Of a stretch of 64,000 bases of DNA, positions 1-11,341 are shown piece after piece. The notes under the pieces were generated by a model that saw only the letters and a program-made list of their open reading frames with translations, searched no databases and was not told the origin of the DNA. The position numbers and the translations under genes were made by a program. This DNA comes from Armigeres subalbatus (taxonomy: Eukaryota > Arthropoda > Insecta > Diptera > Culicidae): the NCBI RefSeq assembly GCF_024139115.2, contig NC_085139.1, positions 249,359,236 to 249,423,235 on the forward strand. The letters are read 5' to 3'. Positions within the stretch are counted from its first letter, which is position 1. Each line of letters starts with the position of its first letter.

Positions 1-658
1 ATCAAGGAGATCGGGCGGTCAATCACCGACTGGAGCTCGCGCACAACCACAGGTGTGGGTGTTTTGCGTTTTCGACAAACAAGGATCGACACCGGAATCA
101 ATCACATTGAGCGTGCGAAAGTGCGGAGGTGAATTCAGTATTCGCAGCTACGGATACCATTCAACGGCGATCGGATTAAGTGCCAGCGGAAAAAATCTAG
201 TTTTGATCGAGAATCGAAACAGCGAACAGCAACTGGTGCACGCGTTTGCGAAGTGATCTCCTGAACTACGAAACGAAAGTGTCATTGGTCGCGCGTGCGT
301 GGTGGCAAGTTTCGGGCGTTGTCGGGAAGAAGTGTCTAAACGCGTCGCGAGTGAAAACGGTAAAACCAAGAAGAAGTCACGAAGAAATCTATCAAAGAAG
401 AATATAATCGATTCCGAAGAAATCCTCATTCCAAAATAAAGTGTGAATTAAGTTTCAGTGTAATTTTGCGAACGCAAAATTCCAACGAAAGTGAAGTGAC
501 GAACCCCTTCCTCGAACGGGATCTCTCAGCTGGTTTGTGAATTATTATTGATGAATTGTGTTATCAAACCTGAGCTACGTTAGTTACGAGAGTGAACGTT
601 CGCCCCGTCGTCGTTACAACAACCAAAGGGAGGAGCCGGAAGGACATTAGAACGAACG
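1..658 (+). other. Candidate 5' UTR exon (left part cut by window edge)
   Basis: This stretch is non-repetitive and richer in CG dinucleotides than the following sequence. It has no long open frame and ends at a consensus splice donor, AACG followed by GTGAGT, with the GT at 659-660. Purine-rich GTGAAGTGAC-type sequence near 490 is common in insect leader exons. The best ATG-led frame (53-256) is only 67 codons and resembles nothing I recognise. I read this as a non-coding first exon whose partner may be the coding exon near 52.9 kb, which would imply an intron of about 52 kb. That link is inference. A plain intergenic segment with a chance donor is the alternative. Confidence 0.4.
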
Positions 659-1665
659 GTGAGTAGACTGCTGGCTGCTGGTGGCGATTGGGGCTTTATG
701 TTGAACAACATGTGCGTGACTGATTGGGTATCGATTACGCATGCTCGCGCGCCAATTAGTCGGGTATCGGTTACCGCTACTCCGGTTGAGTAATCGTCAA
801 TCGCCCAAGCCAAGGCGTAGGTATTTTTCCCTGTAATTTTGTGTTCATTTGATAATGCTGGCTGGCGGCGAAATTCGCACTTTGTACAGAGTAGAAAAGT
901 CCACAACAGCCTTGCTATCCGTCCGGCGTCCGTTCATCCATGGGCCATAAAAGTGATACGCGTTTCGACATAGGCGCACACGTCTCGTTTGAACAGGCAA
1001 GGTGGAATTCTATTGCGCTAACTGTGCGTGACCTTGGCTAATCAGAGGTGTCGAAAGTGGTGTAGCGAATTGTTTGCTTCTACTTAGCGATTTACGACCT
1101 GGCAGTCGCTGAGTGCCTGTTGGTCATAGTGTCGGGATAATGAACTGGTTTTATGGCTACCGAAATTGGTTTGGCAGGGTTTACGAGCTTGCATGCAGTT
1201 TGCAACTCATATGTATTTTTATCGACTGAGTAATATGCCACTGGCTATTCATTTTACTTTTGTTTAATTGCGCGAAACGACAATTCCTGTAAAGCTTAAG
1301 CTTACACAGTCTAAATTAAGCATGATTGCGCATACATATGGCATTCCTCACTATCTGGCCAAATAGGTCCAAGGAGAACATTGATGAATGTCGTTCAAGT
1401 AGAATTCTCATTACAATAGAAGCTTCATACCCTTGTAACACACTTGACCTAGACGAGTTTCAGTGTTTTAAAACGAGTTTCAGTGATTAAATCAACTAAT
1501 GTAATAGTCACTGCGCATACTCGTAACTCACAATTATTCTTACTACTTCTGATTTCTTCTTCATTTATTTTCTGATTTCTTTTAGCTGTTATCTTTAATA
1601 AATCTTTCTTTTGCATCAGAATCCTTTTCACTTTTCTACATGGAATGCATGAAATCTGGACGGCA
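659..1665. other. Intron-like unique sequence
   Basis: This is AT-rich, apparently single-copy sequence following the donor at 659. No open frame, RNA gene or repeat could be supported. It fits the start of a long intron. Confidence 0.3.
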
Positions 1666-1667
1666 TA

Positions 1668-1956
1668 CAGGGGTTAAAAAAGGTTGAAATAGGCAAAAAA
1701 CTCTTTGTTTAGAATAATCCGATTTGTATAAAACTGGGACCATTGAACGCGGAAACTCTTCTAGTATTCTGTCCTTATTCAAAATCTCACATCGGTCATC
1801 GGACACCGGAGATGTTCCGGGTTTTCCGAGGATATGTTGAAATGCGTTTTTTCATCTGCTACTCATTTTCATCAAAATCGGATTATTCAACCAAAGTTAT
1901 GCTGATTCAAATTTCGACTCAATTTTGCCTATTTCAAACTTTTTGTCTAACCCCTG
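1668..1956. mobile_element. MITE with TA target duplication (289 bp)
   Basis: The element starts CAGGGGTTA and ends TAACCCCTG, with TA on both outer sides (1666-1667 and 1957-1958). The inverted ends continue inward imperfectly for about 30 bp, with GAAATAGGCAAAA on the left matching TTTTGCCTATTTC on the right. There is no transposase frame. TA duplication and CAGGG ends fit a non-autonomous Tc1/mariner-type element; the family is not identified. Confidence 0.75.
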
Positions 1957-1958
1957 TA

Positions 1959-2479
1959 GATAGGATTTACAGATCACGAATCATAGATGAACCACGACAA
2001 AACTTTGTCTTCCCGGGCTCTTTAATCAGGGCGGTAAATCTTACCGTCTGTTACTTTGTTTCTTCTTTTAGGCAGATCATATTTTAACTCTCGTTATGTC
2101 AGTAATATTAGACGAAGCTGACAATCTACCCAGCCACTGCCGTTGTGGCACTAGTTTTAATCTCATCTATTTCTTCATCAACCGGTTCTAATCGGTCCTT
2201 CTATCAGGCAACAGCTACACTGAGAAAAATTCCATGGTAACGGTTACTATTTTGTAGACTACGCCATGTTTTTAAAACAACCACAAATTTTCAGTTAAAT
2301 TAACCACGCATTCGGACAAATTCACCACTGATTCAGTTCATGCAACAACATTCCACCAGGACCACAGTTGATTATTACTGCGCGCATGGTAAAATCAAAC
2401 GGGTTTGTTGTCTGCTGAAAATCGTCGGTGCGTATTCTTAAATTAACCCTCGGAATGGTAGTTTCGACCGCAACATTTT
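1959..2479. other. Intron-like sequence, possible weak MITE
   Basis: No gene is visible. ACACTGAGAAAAATT near 2217 and the reverse of ACACGCAAAAAAAT near 2475 could be the degenerate ends of a small inverted-repeat element. The match is too weak to annotate as one. Confidence 0.25.
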
Positions 2480-3100
2480 TTTGCGTGTACCAATACCGGA
2501 TCTCCGGTTGCGAGTCTCTTCAAAGGAGGCTTGCAGGTCTTTTAAAAGGATGCTTCCGAGCTTTGAGCGCATGCTTCCGAGCCTCTTGAAATGTGGCATT
2601 CGATTCACTTGGAAGAAGGCTTCAGTGCTTTTTGAAAGAAGGTTTCCGTGCCTCTTGATATCAGGCTTTCGAGCCTTTTGAAAGGATTCTGAGCCTCTTA
2701 TAAAAAGGCTTTCAAGCATTGTGAAAGGATGCTGCCGAGTCTCTTAAAATAATGCTTCCAAGCCTTTTGACCATTTCGAAAGGAGGCTTCTGAAGGAAGA
2801 AGGTTTCCGAGCCTCTTGAAAAAAGGAATCCGAACCTTTGGAATGGAGGGTTTTGAGCGTTTTGAAGATTTCAAGTCTTTCAAAAGGAGGGTTTCGAGTT
2901 GAGCTTTTTGAAAAGATTGCAAGCCTCTTGAAAGAAGGCTTCCGAGCCACTTTAAGTAAAGCTTCCAAGCCTATCGAGAGTAAGCTTTCGAGCTTTTCAA
3001 AAAGAGGCTTCCGATTCTCTTGAAAGGAGGCTTCCAAGCCTATTGAGAGTAGGCTTTCGAAACTTTCGAAAGAAGGCTTCCGAGTCTCTTGAGCGAACTC
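2480..3100. repeat. Degenerate left flank of satellite array A
   Basis: Diverged, irregularly spaced copies of a GAGCCTCTTGAAAGGAGGCTTCC-like motif, recognisable by repeated GCTTCCGAGCC, CTCTTGAAA and AGGAGGCTT blocks. The linker here is TTGAAAG, as in array B (reverse complement), and not TTAACAG as in the homogenised core of A. Short open frames on both strands here are by-products of the repeat. The divergence suggests an older array edge. Confidence 0.8.
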
Positions 3101-6100
3101 TTCAGAAGGGTTCCAAGCCTCTTAACAAGTGCCTTCCGAGCCTCTTTACAGATGGCTTCCTAGCCTTTTAACAGGAGGCTTCCAAGCCTCTTAACAGGAG
3201 GCTTCCAAGTCTCTTAACAGGAGGCTTCCGAGTCTCTTAACAGGAGGCTTCCAAGCCTCTTAACAGGAGGCTTCCAAGCCTCTTAACAGGAGGCTTCCAG
3301 GTCTCTTAACAGGAGGCTTCCAAGCCTCTTAACAGGAGGCTTCCAAGCCTCTTAACAGGAGGCTTCCAAGCCTCTTAACAGGAGGCTTCCAGGCCTCTTA
3401 ACAGGAGGCTTCCAAGCCTCTTAACAGGAGGCTTCAGGCCTCTTAACAGGAGGCTTCCAAGCCTCTTAACAGGAGGCTTCGAGGCCTCTTAACAGGAGGC
3501 TTCGAGCCTCTTAACAGGAGGCTTCAGGCCTCTTAACAGGAGGCTTCAGGCCTCTTAACAGGAGGCTTCCAGGCCTCTTAACAGGAGGCTTCAGGCCTCT
3601 TAACAGGAGGCTTCAGAGCCTCTTAACAGGAGGCTTCAGGCCTCTTAACAGGAGGCTTCAGGCCTCTTAACAGGAGGCTTCAGGCCTCTTAACAGGAGGC
3701 TTCAGGCCTCTTAACAGGAGGCTTCAGGCCTCTTAACAGGAGGCTTCAGGCCTCTTAACAGGAGGCTTCCAGGCCTCTTAACAGGAGGCTTCAGGCCTCT
3801 TAACAGGAGGCTTCAGGCCTCTTAACAGGAGGCTTCAGGCCTCTTAACAGGAGGCTTCCGAGGCCTCTTAACAGGAGGCTTCAGGCCTCTTAACAGGAGG
3901 CTTCGAGGCCTCTTAACAGGAGGCTTCAGGCCTCTTAACAGGAGGCTTCAGGGCCTCTTAACAGGAGGCTTGAGGCCTCTTAACAGGAGGCTTCAGGCCT
4001 CTTAACAGGAGGCTTCAGGCCTCTTAACAGGAGGCTTCAGGCCTCTTAACAGGAGGCTTCAGGCCTCTTAACAGGAGGCTTCAGGCCTCTTAACAGGAGG
4101 CTTCCGAGCCTCTTAACAGGAGGCTTCGAGGCCTCTTAACAGGAGGCTTCAGGCCTCTTAACAGGAGGCTTCAGGCCTCTTAACAGGAGGCTTCAGGCCT
4201 CTTAACAGGAGGCTTCAGGCCTCTTAACAGGAGGCTTCAGGCCTCTTAACAGGAGGCTTCAAGCCTCTTAACAGGAGGCTTCCAAGCCTCTTAACAGGAG
4301 GCTTCCAAGCCTCTTAACAGGAGGCTTCCAAGCCTCTTAACAGGAGGCTTCCAAGCCTCTTAACAGGAGGCTTCCAAGCCTCTTAACAGGAGGCTTCCAA
4401 GCCTCTTAACAGGAGGCTTCGAGCCTCTTAACAGGAGGCTTCAGGCCTCTTAACAGGAGGCTTCAGAGCCTCTTAACAGGAGGCTTCAGGCCTCTTAACA
4501 GGAGGCTTCAGGCCTCTTAACAGGAGGCTTCAGGCCTCTTAACAGGAGGCTTCCAGGCCTCTTAACAGGAGGCTTCAGGCCTCTTAACAGGAGGCTTGAT
4601 CCTCTTAACAGGAGGCTTCCAGGCCTCTTAACAGGAGGCTTCAGGCCTCTTAACAGGAGGCTTCAGGCCTCTTAACAGGAGGCTTCTGAGCCTCTTAACA
4701 GGAGGCTTCAGGCCTCTTAACAGGAGGCTTCCAGGCCTCTTAACAGGAGGCTTCAGGCCTCTTAACAGGAGGCTTCAGGCCTCTTAACAGGAGGCTTCAG
4801 GCCTCTTAACAGGAGGCTTCCAGGCCTCTTAACAGGAGGCTTCAGGCCTCTTAACAGGAGGCTTCCAGGCCTCTTAACAGGAGGCTTCAGGCCTCTTAAC
4901 AGGAGGCTTCAGGCCTCTTAACAGGAGGCTTCTGATCCTCTTAACAGGAGGCTTCCAAGCCTCTTAACAGGAGGCTTCAGGCCTCTTAACAGGAGGCTTC
5001 AGGCCTCTTAACAGGAGGCTTCAGAGCTTGTTAACAGGTGGCTTCCAGGCTTCTTAATGGGAGGCTTCCAAGCCTCTTAACAGGAGGCTTCCAAGCCTCT
5101 TAACAGGAGGCTTCCAAGCCTCTTAACAGGAGGCTTCCAAGCCTCTTAACAGGAGGCTTCCAAGCCTCTTAACAGGAGGCTTCCAGGCCTCTTAACAGGA
5201 GGCTTCCAAGCCTCTTAACAGGAGGCTTGAGGCCTCTTAACAGGAGGCTTCCAGGCCTCTTAACAGGAGGCTTCAGGCCTCTTAACAAGAGGCTTCCAGG
5301 CCTTTTAACAGGAGGCTTCAGGCCTCTTAACAGGAGGCTTCAGGCCTCTTAACAGGAGGCTTCAGGCCTCTTAACAGGAGGCTTCAGGCCTCTTAACAGG
5401 AGGCTTCAGGCCTCTTAACAGGAGGCTTCAGGCCTCTTAACAGGAGGCTTCGAGGCCTCTTAACAGGAGGCTTCCAGGCCTTTTAACAGGAGGCTTCGAG
5501 CCTCTTAACAGGAGGCTTCAGGCCTCTTAACAAGAGGCTTCTGAGCCTTTTAACAGGAGGCTTCAAGCCTCTTAACAGGAGGCTTCAGGCCTCTTAACAG
5601 GAGGCTTCAGGCCTCTTAACAGGAGGCTTCAGGCCTCTTAACAGGAGGCTTCCAGGCCTCTTAACAGGAGGCTTGAGGCCTCTTAACAGGAGGCTTCGAG
5701 GCCTCTTAACAGGAGGCTTCAGGCCTCTTAACAGGAGGCTTCAAGCCTCTTAACAGGAGGCTTCCAAGCCTCTTAACAGGAGGCTTCCAAGCCTCTTAAC
5801 AGGAGGCTTCCAAGCCTCTTAACAGGAGGCTTCCAAGCCTCTTAACAGGAGGCTTCCAAGCCTCTTAACAGGAGGCTTCCAAGCCTCTTAACAGGAGGCT
5901 TCCAAGCCTCTTAACAGGAGGCTTCCGAGGCCTCTTAACAGGAGGCTTCTGAGGCCTCTTAACAGGAGGCTTCCAGGCCTCTTAACAGGAGGCTTCCGAG
6001 CCTCTTAACAGGAGGCTTCCGAGCCTCTTAACAGGAGGCTTCCGAGCCTCTTAACAGGAGGCTTCCGAGCCTCTTAACAGGAGGCTTCCGAGCCTCTTAA

Positions 6101-6138
6101 CAGGAGGCTTCCGAGCCTCTTAACAGGAGGCTTCCGAG
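3101..6138 (+). repeat. Satellite array A, left block (22-23 bp monomer)
   Basis: Tandem monomer CTTCCGAGCCTCTTAACAGGAGG (23 bp) with variants CCAAGCC, CCAGGCC, CAGGCC (22 bp) and CCGAGCC, repeated roughly 130 times. Variants cluster in blocks: CCAAGCC around 4255-4420 and 5740-5920, CAGGCC around 3540-4250, and CCGAGCC from about 5995 to 6138, the pattern left by local homogenisation. Each CCAAGCC monomer contains GAGGCTT-CC-AAGCCTC, a 7-bp hairpin stem. There is no coding capacity. The block is interrupted at 6138 by a hAT-type insertion and resumes at 11342. Confidence 0.97.
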
Positions 6139-6164
6139 TAGACCTGTGCGCCGGTCATATAATC

Positions 6165-6265
6165 GGCGGCGGCGGCGTAGTGGTCACTTTTGCCCCGGCG
6201 GCGGCGGCGTCACGGCGGCGCGCCGTTGGCTTTTATCGGCGGCGGCGGCGGCGGCGGCGTGAACC
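6165..6265. repeat. Subterminal GGC-rich repeat, left end of hAT element
   Basis: Runs of CGGCGGCGGCG separated by short spacers, with CGGCGGCGCGCCG inside. Similar runs in the same orientation lie at 11250-11335. Subterminal repeats are commonly transposase-binding sites in hAT elements; that role here is inference. Confidence 0.7.
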
Positions 6266-6949
6266 GGCGTGGATGAAAAATCAATGGCTAAAAAAATCAA
6301 TTTTAACGCGGATTTTTGAATTCACGCGGTTTTGATTCACACGGTACGAATCGCTCGTATAAAAATCGACTTCAGTGGATTAAAATTGTAATTTTCGATC
6401 GATCATCAAACGGCACATTCCATAGTAAATTACCAGCGACACTTATAAGTACCTTGGAATGTTATTTAAATTGAAACTATTTTATTATTCTTTGATTTTG
6501 ATGAATCAAAATTAAACAACGAATTCTGCTTCACTATTCGTAACCCATATTAGTCATAGGACTAATTTGTTAATATTTTTTTTCCAAAAGCTTTCCTAAA
6601 TCAGGATTTTGATAAAGTCCAGTCGATATACTTCTCAATATATCTAAATTTCAGAAAAAATCTAACTACTATTCTTACATATTCAATTGGACAATGTCTG
6701 AGCGGCTGCATATCTAGTATATTTAGAGAATTTGCAGTTCGCGCACCTGCTGTGGCCCTTGGATCCTGGAAGGACATTCACGATGGAATCCACTAATGAC
6801 AACAATGGACAGTTTACTCCCCACCTCGCGTTCTTGTATGCACAAATCTCAATATTTAATCAACATAACTGAAAATGAGCTCTCGCTGAGTAAGACTGGG
6901 GCACGATGACCTACCAAATTGAATATTTTCCTTAAAAGATGGTTAAATA

Positions 6950-9310
6950 TGACAAAAAAAAGTTCTTGGTGGGTTCCTGAAGAGATTTTCCGAGGAAACT
7001 ACGATTTTTGTTGACGTTAGATTAGAAATTCCTTTGTAAAACCCTATAAGAAATTCTGCGGAAACTCATATAGGCATTTTTTTCAAAAACCATTAAGGCT
7101 CTCGTTGGGAAATTCCTTTAGTAAAACCACAGGTAAAACCATAGAATATTCTTTCAGGATTTCATTTGGAAATTTATTAAGGAATGAAATAGTTTCTGAA
7201 AAAAATCCTAAAACAATTTCCGAAGAAATTGTTGAAAAAATCTTCGAATGGGTTCAAAAAGGACTTTCCGAGGGAATAGCGAAAAGAGTTTATAAAGACA
7301 TTTCTGGCAAAATTTTTGATGTAATTTTCGAAGGAACTTAGTATAAAAATACTTCGTCCGAACTTGGCCAACTTCACTATTGATCCCACGACGGACTTCC
7401 CACAAATCACACCAAGGAAATACAAAACCGAACTAGCTTGTTTCCTTGCTAAAAGTAGACTCGTTTTACGTCATAAGGAACAAAGGTTTCGGCACGCAGG
7501 CCTTGCTTATTATATGTATAGGTATTTTATAATTTTGCCCGGAAGCACCGACTTCACAAATAGTTTACATTAGGGAACCGAAGGGATTCCCGCAGAAAAA
7601 TAATAAAGAATCTTTTCAGTAAATTTCGAAAAAATGTTCTATGGAATCCCTAGATGAATTTTCGAATGGTTCCCAAAAGCAATTTCTGAAAAAATTTCTT
7701 TGAATGAACTTCTGAAGAGATTCCCGGAAAAATCAAAAGAAATGGAGAGTGTTCCCAAGTAACATTTTAAGTTTTACAACGCTCTTGAAGACCATAATTT
7801 ACTCTTCAAGAGTGTTATAAAACCTGCATTAAATCAAAATGTTACTAGGTTCGAGACAGAATTACTGAGGGAAATGACCAAGAACTTCTTCCTTAAGTTA
7901 CCGAATAATTTTCAAAGGATTACCCGTAGAAATTCCCAAGGTATTTTTAGGTAGTTCTGAAAGAATTCCTATGGGAATTTCAGGAAAAGATGCCAAAGAA
8001 GTTGCTAAGGAACCCATAAAGGAATTTCTTAAAAATTTCCAACGTTTTTTTTTTCTAAAAAAAATCCGGAGGAATTCCTAAAATAATCCTCCATATTATT
8101 TTCCTAAGAAATTCCTAAGCAAACTTCTAAACACTAAATGTATTTCCGAAGGAATCTGTAAATGAATATCTAAAGGAATTTTTAGAGAAATTTGAAAAGA
8201 AAAGAAAAGAAAAAAAGCGATTTGCGAATGATTTTCGGAAGGTGCATCCGAAAGAATTTCTAAGAATTTTATGAAGAAATTCCCAAAGCAATTTCCTACG
8301 ACATTTTTAAAGGAATTTCCAAAAGAACGAACCTTAACAAATTTCATATGGTTTTCTTAAACAAAGGAATACGTGTAGGAAATTCTGAAGTAATTCCTGA
8401 TGTAAATTTTAAGGGATATCCGAAAAAATTTCCGAAGAACTTTCTTGAATTCGTTTCCGGAGTAGTTTTTGTAGATCTTTTTGAGGCAATTTCCTAGGGA
8501 ATTCCTGGACGAATCTTCAAAGGAATCTCTGGAGGAAATTGCGAATACATTACTGGGAAAAATTCCAAAGGAATTCTTGAAGAAATCTAGGAATAACATC
8601 AGAAATACCAGTAGGAATTTTCTCTGAAATTCTATTGGAAATTTCTTCGTAATTTCTTTTAAGAATTCCTTCGGAAATTCCATCATAAAATCCTTCAAAA
8701 ATACCTTTACAGATTTATCTGAAAATTCCTTTAGGAATTCTTTAGGGAAGTATTTTACCTTCAAAAACTCTTTTTAAGTTCCTTAAGGATTTATTTTCGA
8801 AAATCCATTAAGGTTCTCTTTTGGGAATGCCTTCAACAATTTATTTGGAAATTCATGCACTAAACCCAAAACAAATTTCTTCAATAAAGCCTCCAAAAAT
8901 TTATTTGGGAACTCCTCCAGAATTTTATTCCTTAAATAATCAAAGAAATACTGCCCAGATTTCCTTCGGATATTCCTCCAGGGACTTCTTTAAAAGATTA
9001 TTCGAAAAACCTCCGAAATTTCCTTCGGTGATTTCTCCAGATTTTTTTTCGGTAGATCTCCCAGGAAAACCTTTGAAATTCATTGAAAATGAAGTTGTTT
9101 GCGTTGTTACTTATTGAATTATCGAAAAATAAACAACAAACACTAAATGACTTTCGGAAAGATGAAGGTATTTTCGAAGAAATTCCTGCAGGAAGTTCCG
9201 GAAGAATTCCCGGAGAATGTTTTAAAGGAATTGCGGGAAGAAGTTCTGAAGAAATTCTTTAGGCAAATTTTAAATGAATTTCTTATGGATATCTAGAAGA
9301 TTTTTTCTAG
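6950..9310. repeat. Degenerate GGAATTCC-type hairpin minisatellite
   Basis: The stretch is dominated by irregularly spaced half-sites such as AAGGAATTTCC, GAAATTCC and AAGGAATTCC, so AATTC/GAATT cores recur every 12-25 bp on both strands. Apparent open frames (for example 8357-8764 on the - strand) translate this Phe/Lys/Glu-rich repeat and are not genes. The same repeat style returns at 9840-10290 and 36400-37080. It is diverged and no fixed period could be set by eye. Confidence 0.65.
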
Positions 9311-9325
9311 CGATTCATGAAATTA

Positions 9326-9834
9326 GGCCGTTACAAATATTTAGTTGACATTTTGTCCTACTGGTCTCCGAAAGGTCAATGGGGGGATAATCTGTATAAT
9401 AAAAATGAAATGGTCTGTGTTCGTATCCGCATAACTCGGAAACGGCTGTATGAATTTTCTTCATTCCTTCAGAAAGTATGTTGGTTATCTTTTCCGACGG
9501 GTTTATATGATATTTCCTCATGCGAAAACCACGGGAAAAGTTGAGAAAATAGTGAAAAACTAAAATTATGATTTGTATGGAAATTTCGCATGGGCAGTTC
9601 ACAACGCGCTTTATCGCCTACTATGCAGGACAACGTCTGCCGGGTCAACTAGTAAAAAATAAATATTGAAATGGAAAAAATAAAAATAAAACTCCTCGTA
9701 TTTGTTAAAGAATGTTTTGAAAATCCTCAAAATTATCCGAATTTTATTTTGTTGCTCCCTCAAAATATTATTTCTTGGCAAAAAAAATCCGAGGAGGAGG
9801 GAGACAAAATAGATTTTAAATATTTGTATCGGCC
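9326..9834 (-). mobile_element. MITE with GGCCGNTACAAATATTTA ends, carrying a nested insertion
   Basis: The left end is GGCCGTTACAAATATTTA and the right end is TAAATATTTGTATCGGCC, as inverted repeats. Interior CCGAGGAGGAGGGAGACAAAA is shared with copies at 33684 and 44346, which lie in the opposite orientation. A segment at about 9390-9660, ending near GTCTGCCGGGTCAACTAGT, is absent from the other two copies and looks like a separate inserted fragment of unknown family. No transposase frame is present. Confidence 0.6.
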
Positions 9835-9839
9835 TAATT

Positions 9840-10290
9840 GCCGAAACAGTTTCAAAACGAAAAATTTCCGAAAAAATCTTCAAAAAATGTCTGAAGAAAT
9901 TCTTGAAAAAAAACCGAATGGAATTTTTTAAGAAATTCATTAAGAAATTTCCGCAAGAATTGCTAAAGAAACTTCCAAAGGAATTCCGCAAGGAGTCTCC
10001 GAATGAGAATGTAGGAATTCGTGGAACAAAATTCGAAAGCATTCCTTAAGCAATTTCCGAAAGAATAATGCGTAAAGGATTTTCTGAAGAAATCCGTAAT
10101 GAAAATTCTTAAGCAATTTTCGGAGAAATTTTGTAAGGAATCTTCAAAGGAATACCCAAATTCCAAATTTCTAAATAATCTTATAAGGTTTTTTAAAAGA
10201 AACTTTTCGGAGGAATTATCAAATAAATTTCTTGATTTTTTTCGAACTAATTTCTGGAGTATTTTTCGAAGGAATTCATAACTGAATGTT
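9840..10290. repeat. Degenerate GGAATTCC-type repeat, second block
   Basis: Same style as 6950-9310, with AAGGAATTCC, GAAATTCTT and GGAATTTTT half-palindromes recurring at short irregular spacing. Small frames in it are shadows of the repeat. Confidence 0.6.
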
Positions 10291-10787
10291 TAAACGATAT
10301 TCTCAGAAATTTCAGGAATTCTACAATAAAGCTTTTACAAAACAGTATTAAATAATGTCAAGACAATTTTCGTAAATTTTCGTAATGTTTAAAAATACCT
10401 GACTTTTTAACTAAATATTTTGACTAACTAAATTATTTGGCGACTGAATAAAAAAAAAGAACCGCTTTTAACTGATGCTCGTAATATTTGCACAGCAATA
10501 TTTGCTTTGCTGATGCTCAGCAAGTGGTTTTGTAATATTCAGAAATTGATTTCAAAATATAAATTACTCACTCGGGGGTCGGAACAAAAAAATCGGTATA
10601 GCATTTACAGTTGGGATTTAAATATTTTGCTAAATCAGTATGCCTTATAAGCCAACTATCCTAATAGCACAAATCGAAAAACAATGAAAACTGATTTAAT
10701 AAGTCGATTTAAATAAATAAAAAAAATATATTGTCAAAATTACTAATGTGCAACTTAACTTAAAATTTCTAAACTGCAATAATTTAC

Positions 10788-10887
10788 CTGCACCAATGCC
10801 AGATCCTTTAAGAATGGGAACGCTTTGGGCATGTATCCAGGCCCCAGAAAAGCTTATGAACCACAACAAACCCATTTTGCGAGTCAC
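10788..10887 (-). pseudogene. Exon-like segment encoding a signal-peptide-like N-terminus
   Basis: On the - strand a CTTGCAG acceptor precedes a 100-bp segment that ends at a GTAAAT donor. An ATG at 10875-10873 opens 29 codons: MGLLWFISFSGAWIHAQS followed by VPILKGSGIGA. This has the hydrophobic core and small-residue cleavage region expected of a secretory signal peptide. The segment is non-repetitive and lies inside the hAT-type element at 6139-11341. It could be a captured host exon, an exon of the element's lost gene, or chance. No downstream exon was identified, so the protein family is unknown. Confidence 0.3.
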
Positions 10888-11249
10888 CTGCAAGTTTAGG
10901 TACCCGACTGAATGAGGCCTTGGCTTAACGCATTCCAAAGATCAATTTAACAATTTATGTATTATTAGCTATACTAGATAAAGCCTCATTCAAACTCTCA
11001 AACTAATCAACCAACCTATTAATTTAAGATTTGACATTGAATTATGACGAGAGCCATCTTAACAACATTTATGAACTGTCATAAGACTAGTTTAGTACTA
11101 TTCCAATTAACTCCAACACGCTGTATTTCTTCACAGATACGTATTTCGACCTCAATTATTAGGCCGTTTTCAGTGTCTCGTGTTGGCTCGACTCGACTTA
11201 AGTTAATTGATTTTTTTATTGCGATTAGTCATCGGCGTGGCAAAATTAT

Positions 11250-11335
11250 GATCGGCGGCGCGCCGACCCAAAATCGTCGGCGGCGGCGGCGCGAGTAAAA
11301 CCACCGGCGGCGGCGGCGTGGCGCGGCGGCGCACA
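11250..11335. repeat. Subterminal GGC-rich repeat, right end of hAT element
   Basis: CGGCGGCGCGCCG and several CGGCGGCGGCG runs lie just inside the right terminal inverted repeat. They are in the same orientation as the left-end runs, so they are direct copies and not part of the inverted ends. Confidence 0.7.
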
Positions 11336-11341
11336 GGTCTA

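Larger units (their letters stand above)
6139..11341. mobile_element. Non-autonomous hAT-type DNA transposon inserted in satellite A (5203 bp)
   Basis: The ends are perfect 15-bp inverted repeats: TAGACCTGTGCGCCG at 6139-6153 and CGGCGCACAGGTCTA at 11327-11341. The satellite motif CTTCCGAG occurs directly before (6131-6138) and after (11342-11349) the element, so monomer phase overlaps by 8 bp, the duplication size typical of hAT transposons. Both flanking blocks are the same CCGAG sub-variant, which independently shows that one block was split. Subterminal GGCGGC-rich tracts lie at 6165-6265 and 11250-11335. No transposase was found. The interior is degenerate GGAATTCC-type repeat, a nested MITE and some unique sequence, so the element would need transposase from elsewhere. 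Confidence 0.88.

Noticed and set aside
148..429. A - strand frame of 93 codons in the leader region
   Set aside because: It is Ser/Phe/Arg-rich low-complexity sequence without motifs and overlaps the exon-like + strand sequence.
2213..2490. Possible MITE with CACTGAGAAAAATT-type ends
   Set aside because: The inverted ends match at too few positions and no target duplication was found.
3101..6138. CRISPR array
   Set aside because: Monomers are contiguous with no unique spacers, and the sequence is clearly eukaryotic.
8357..8764. A 135-codon Phe/Lys/Glu-rich - strand frame
   Set aside because: It is produced by the GGAATTCC-type repeat; similar frames appear at 36488-36835 from the same repeat style.
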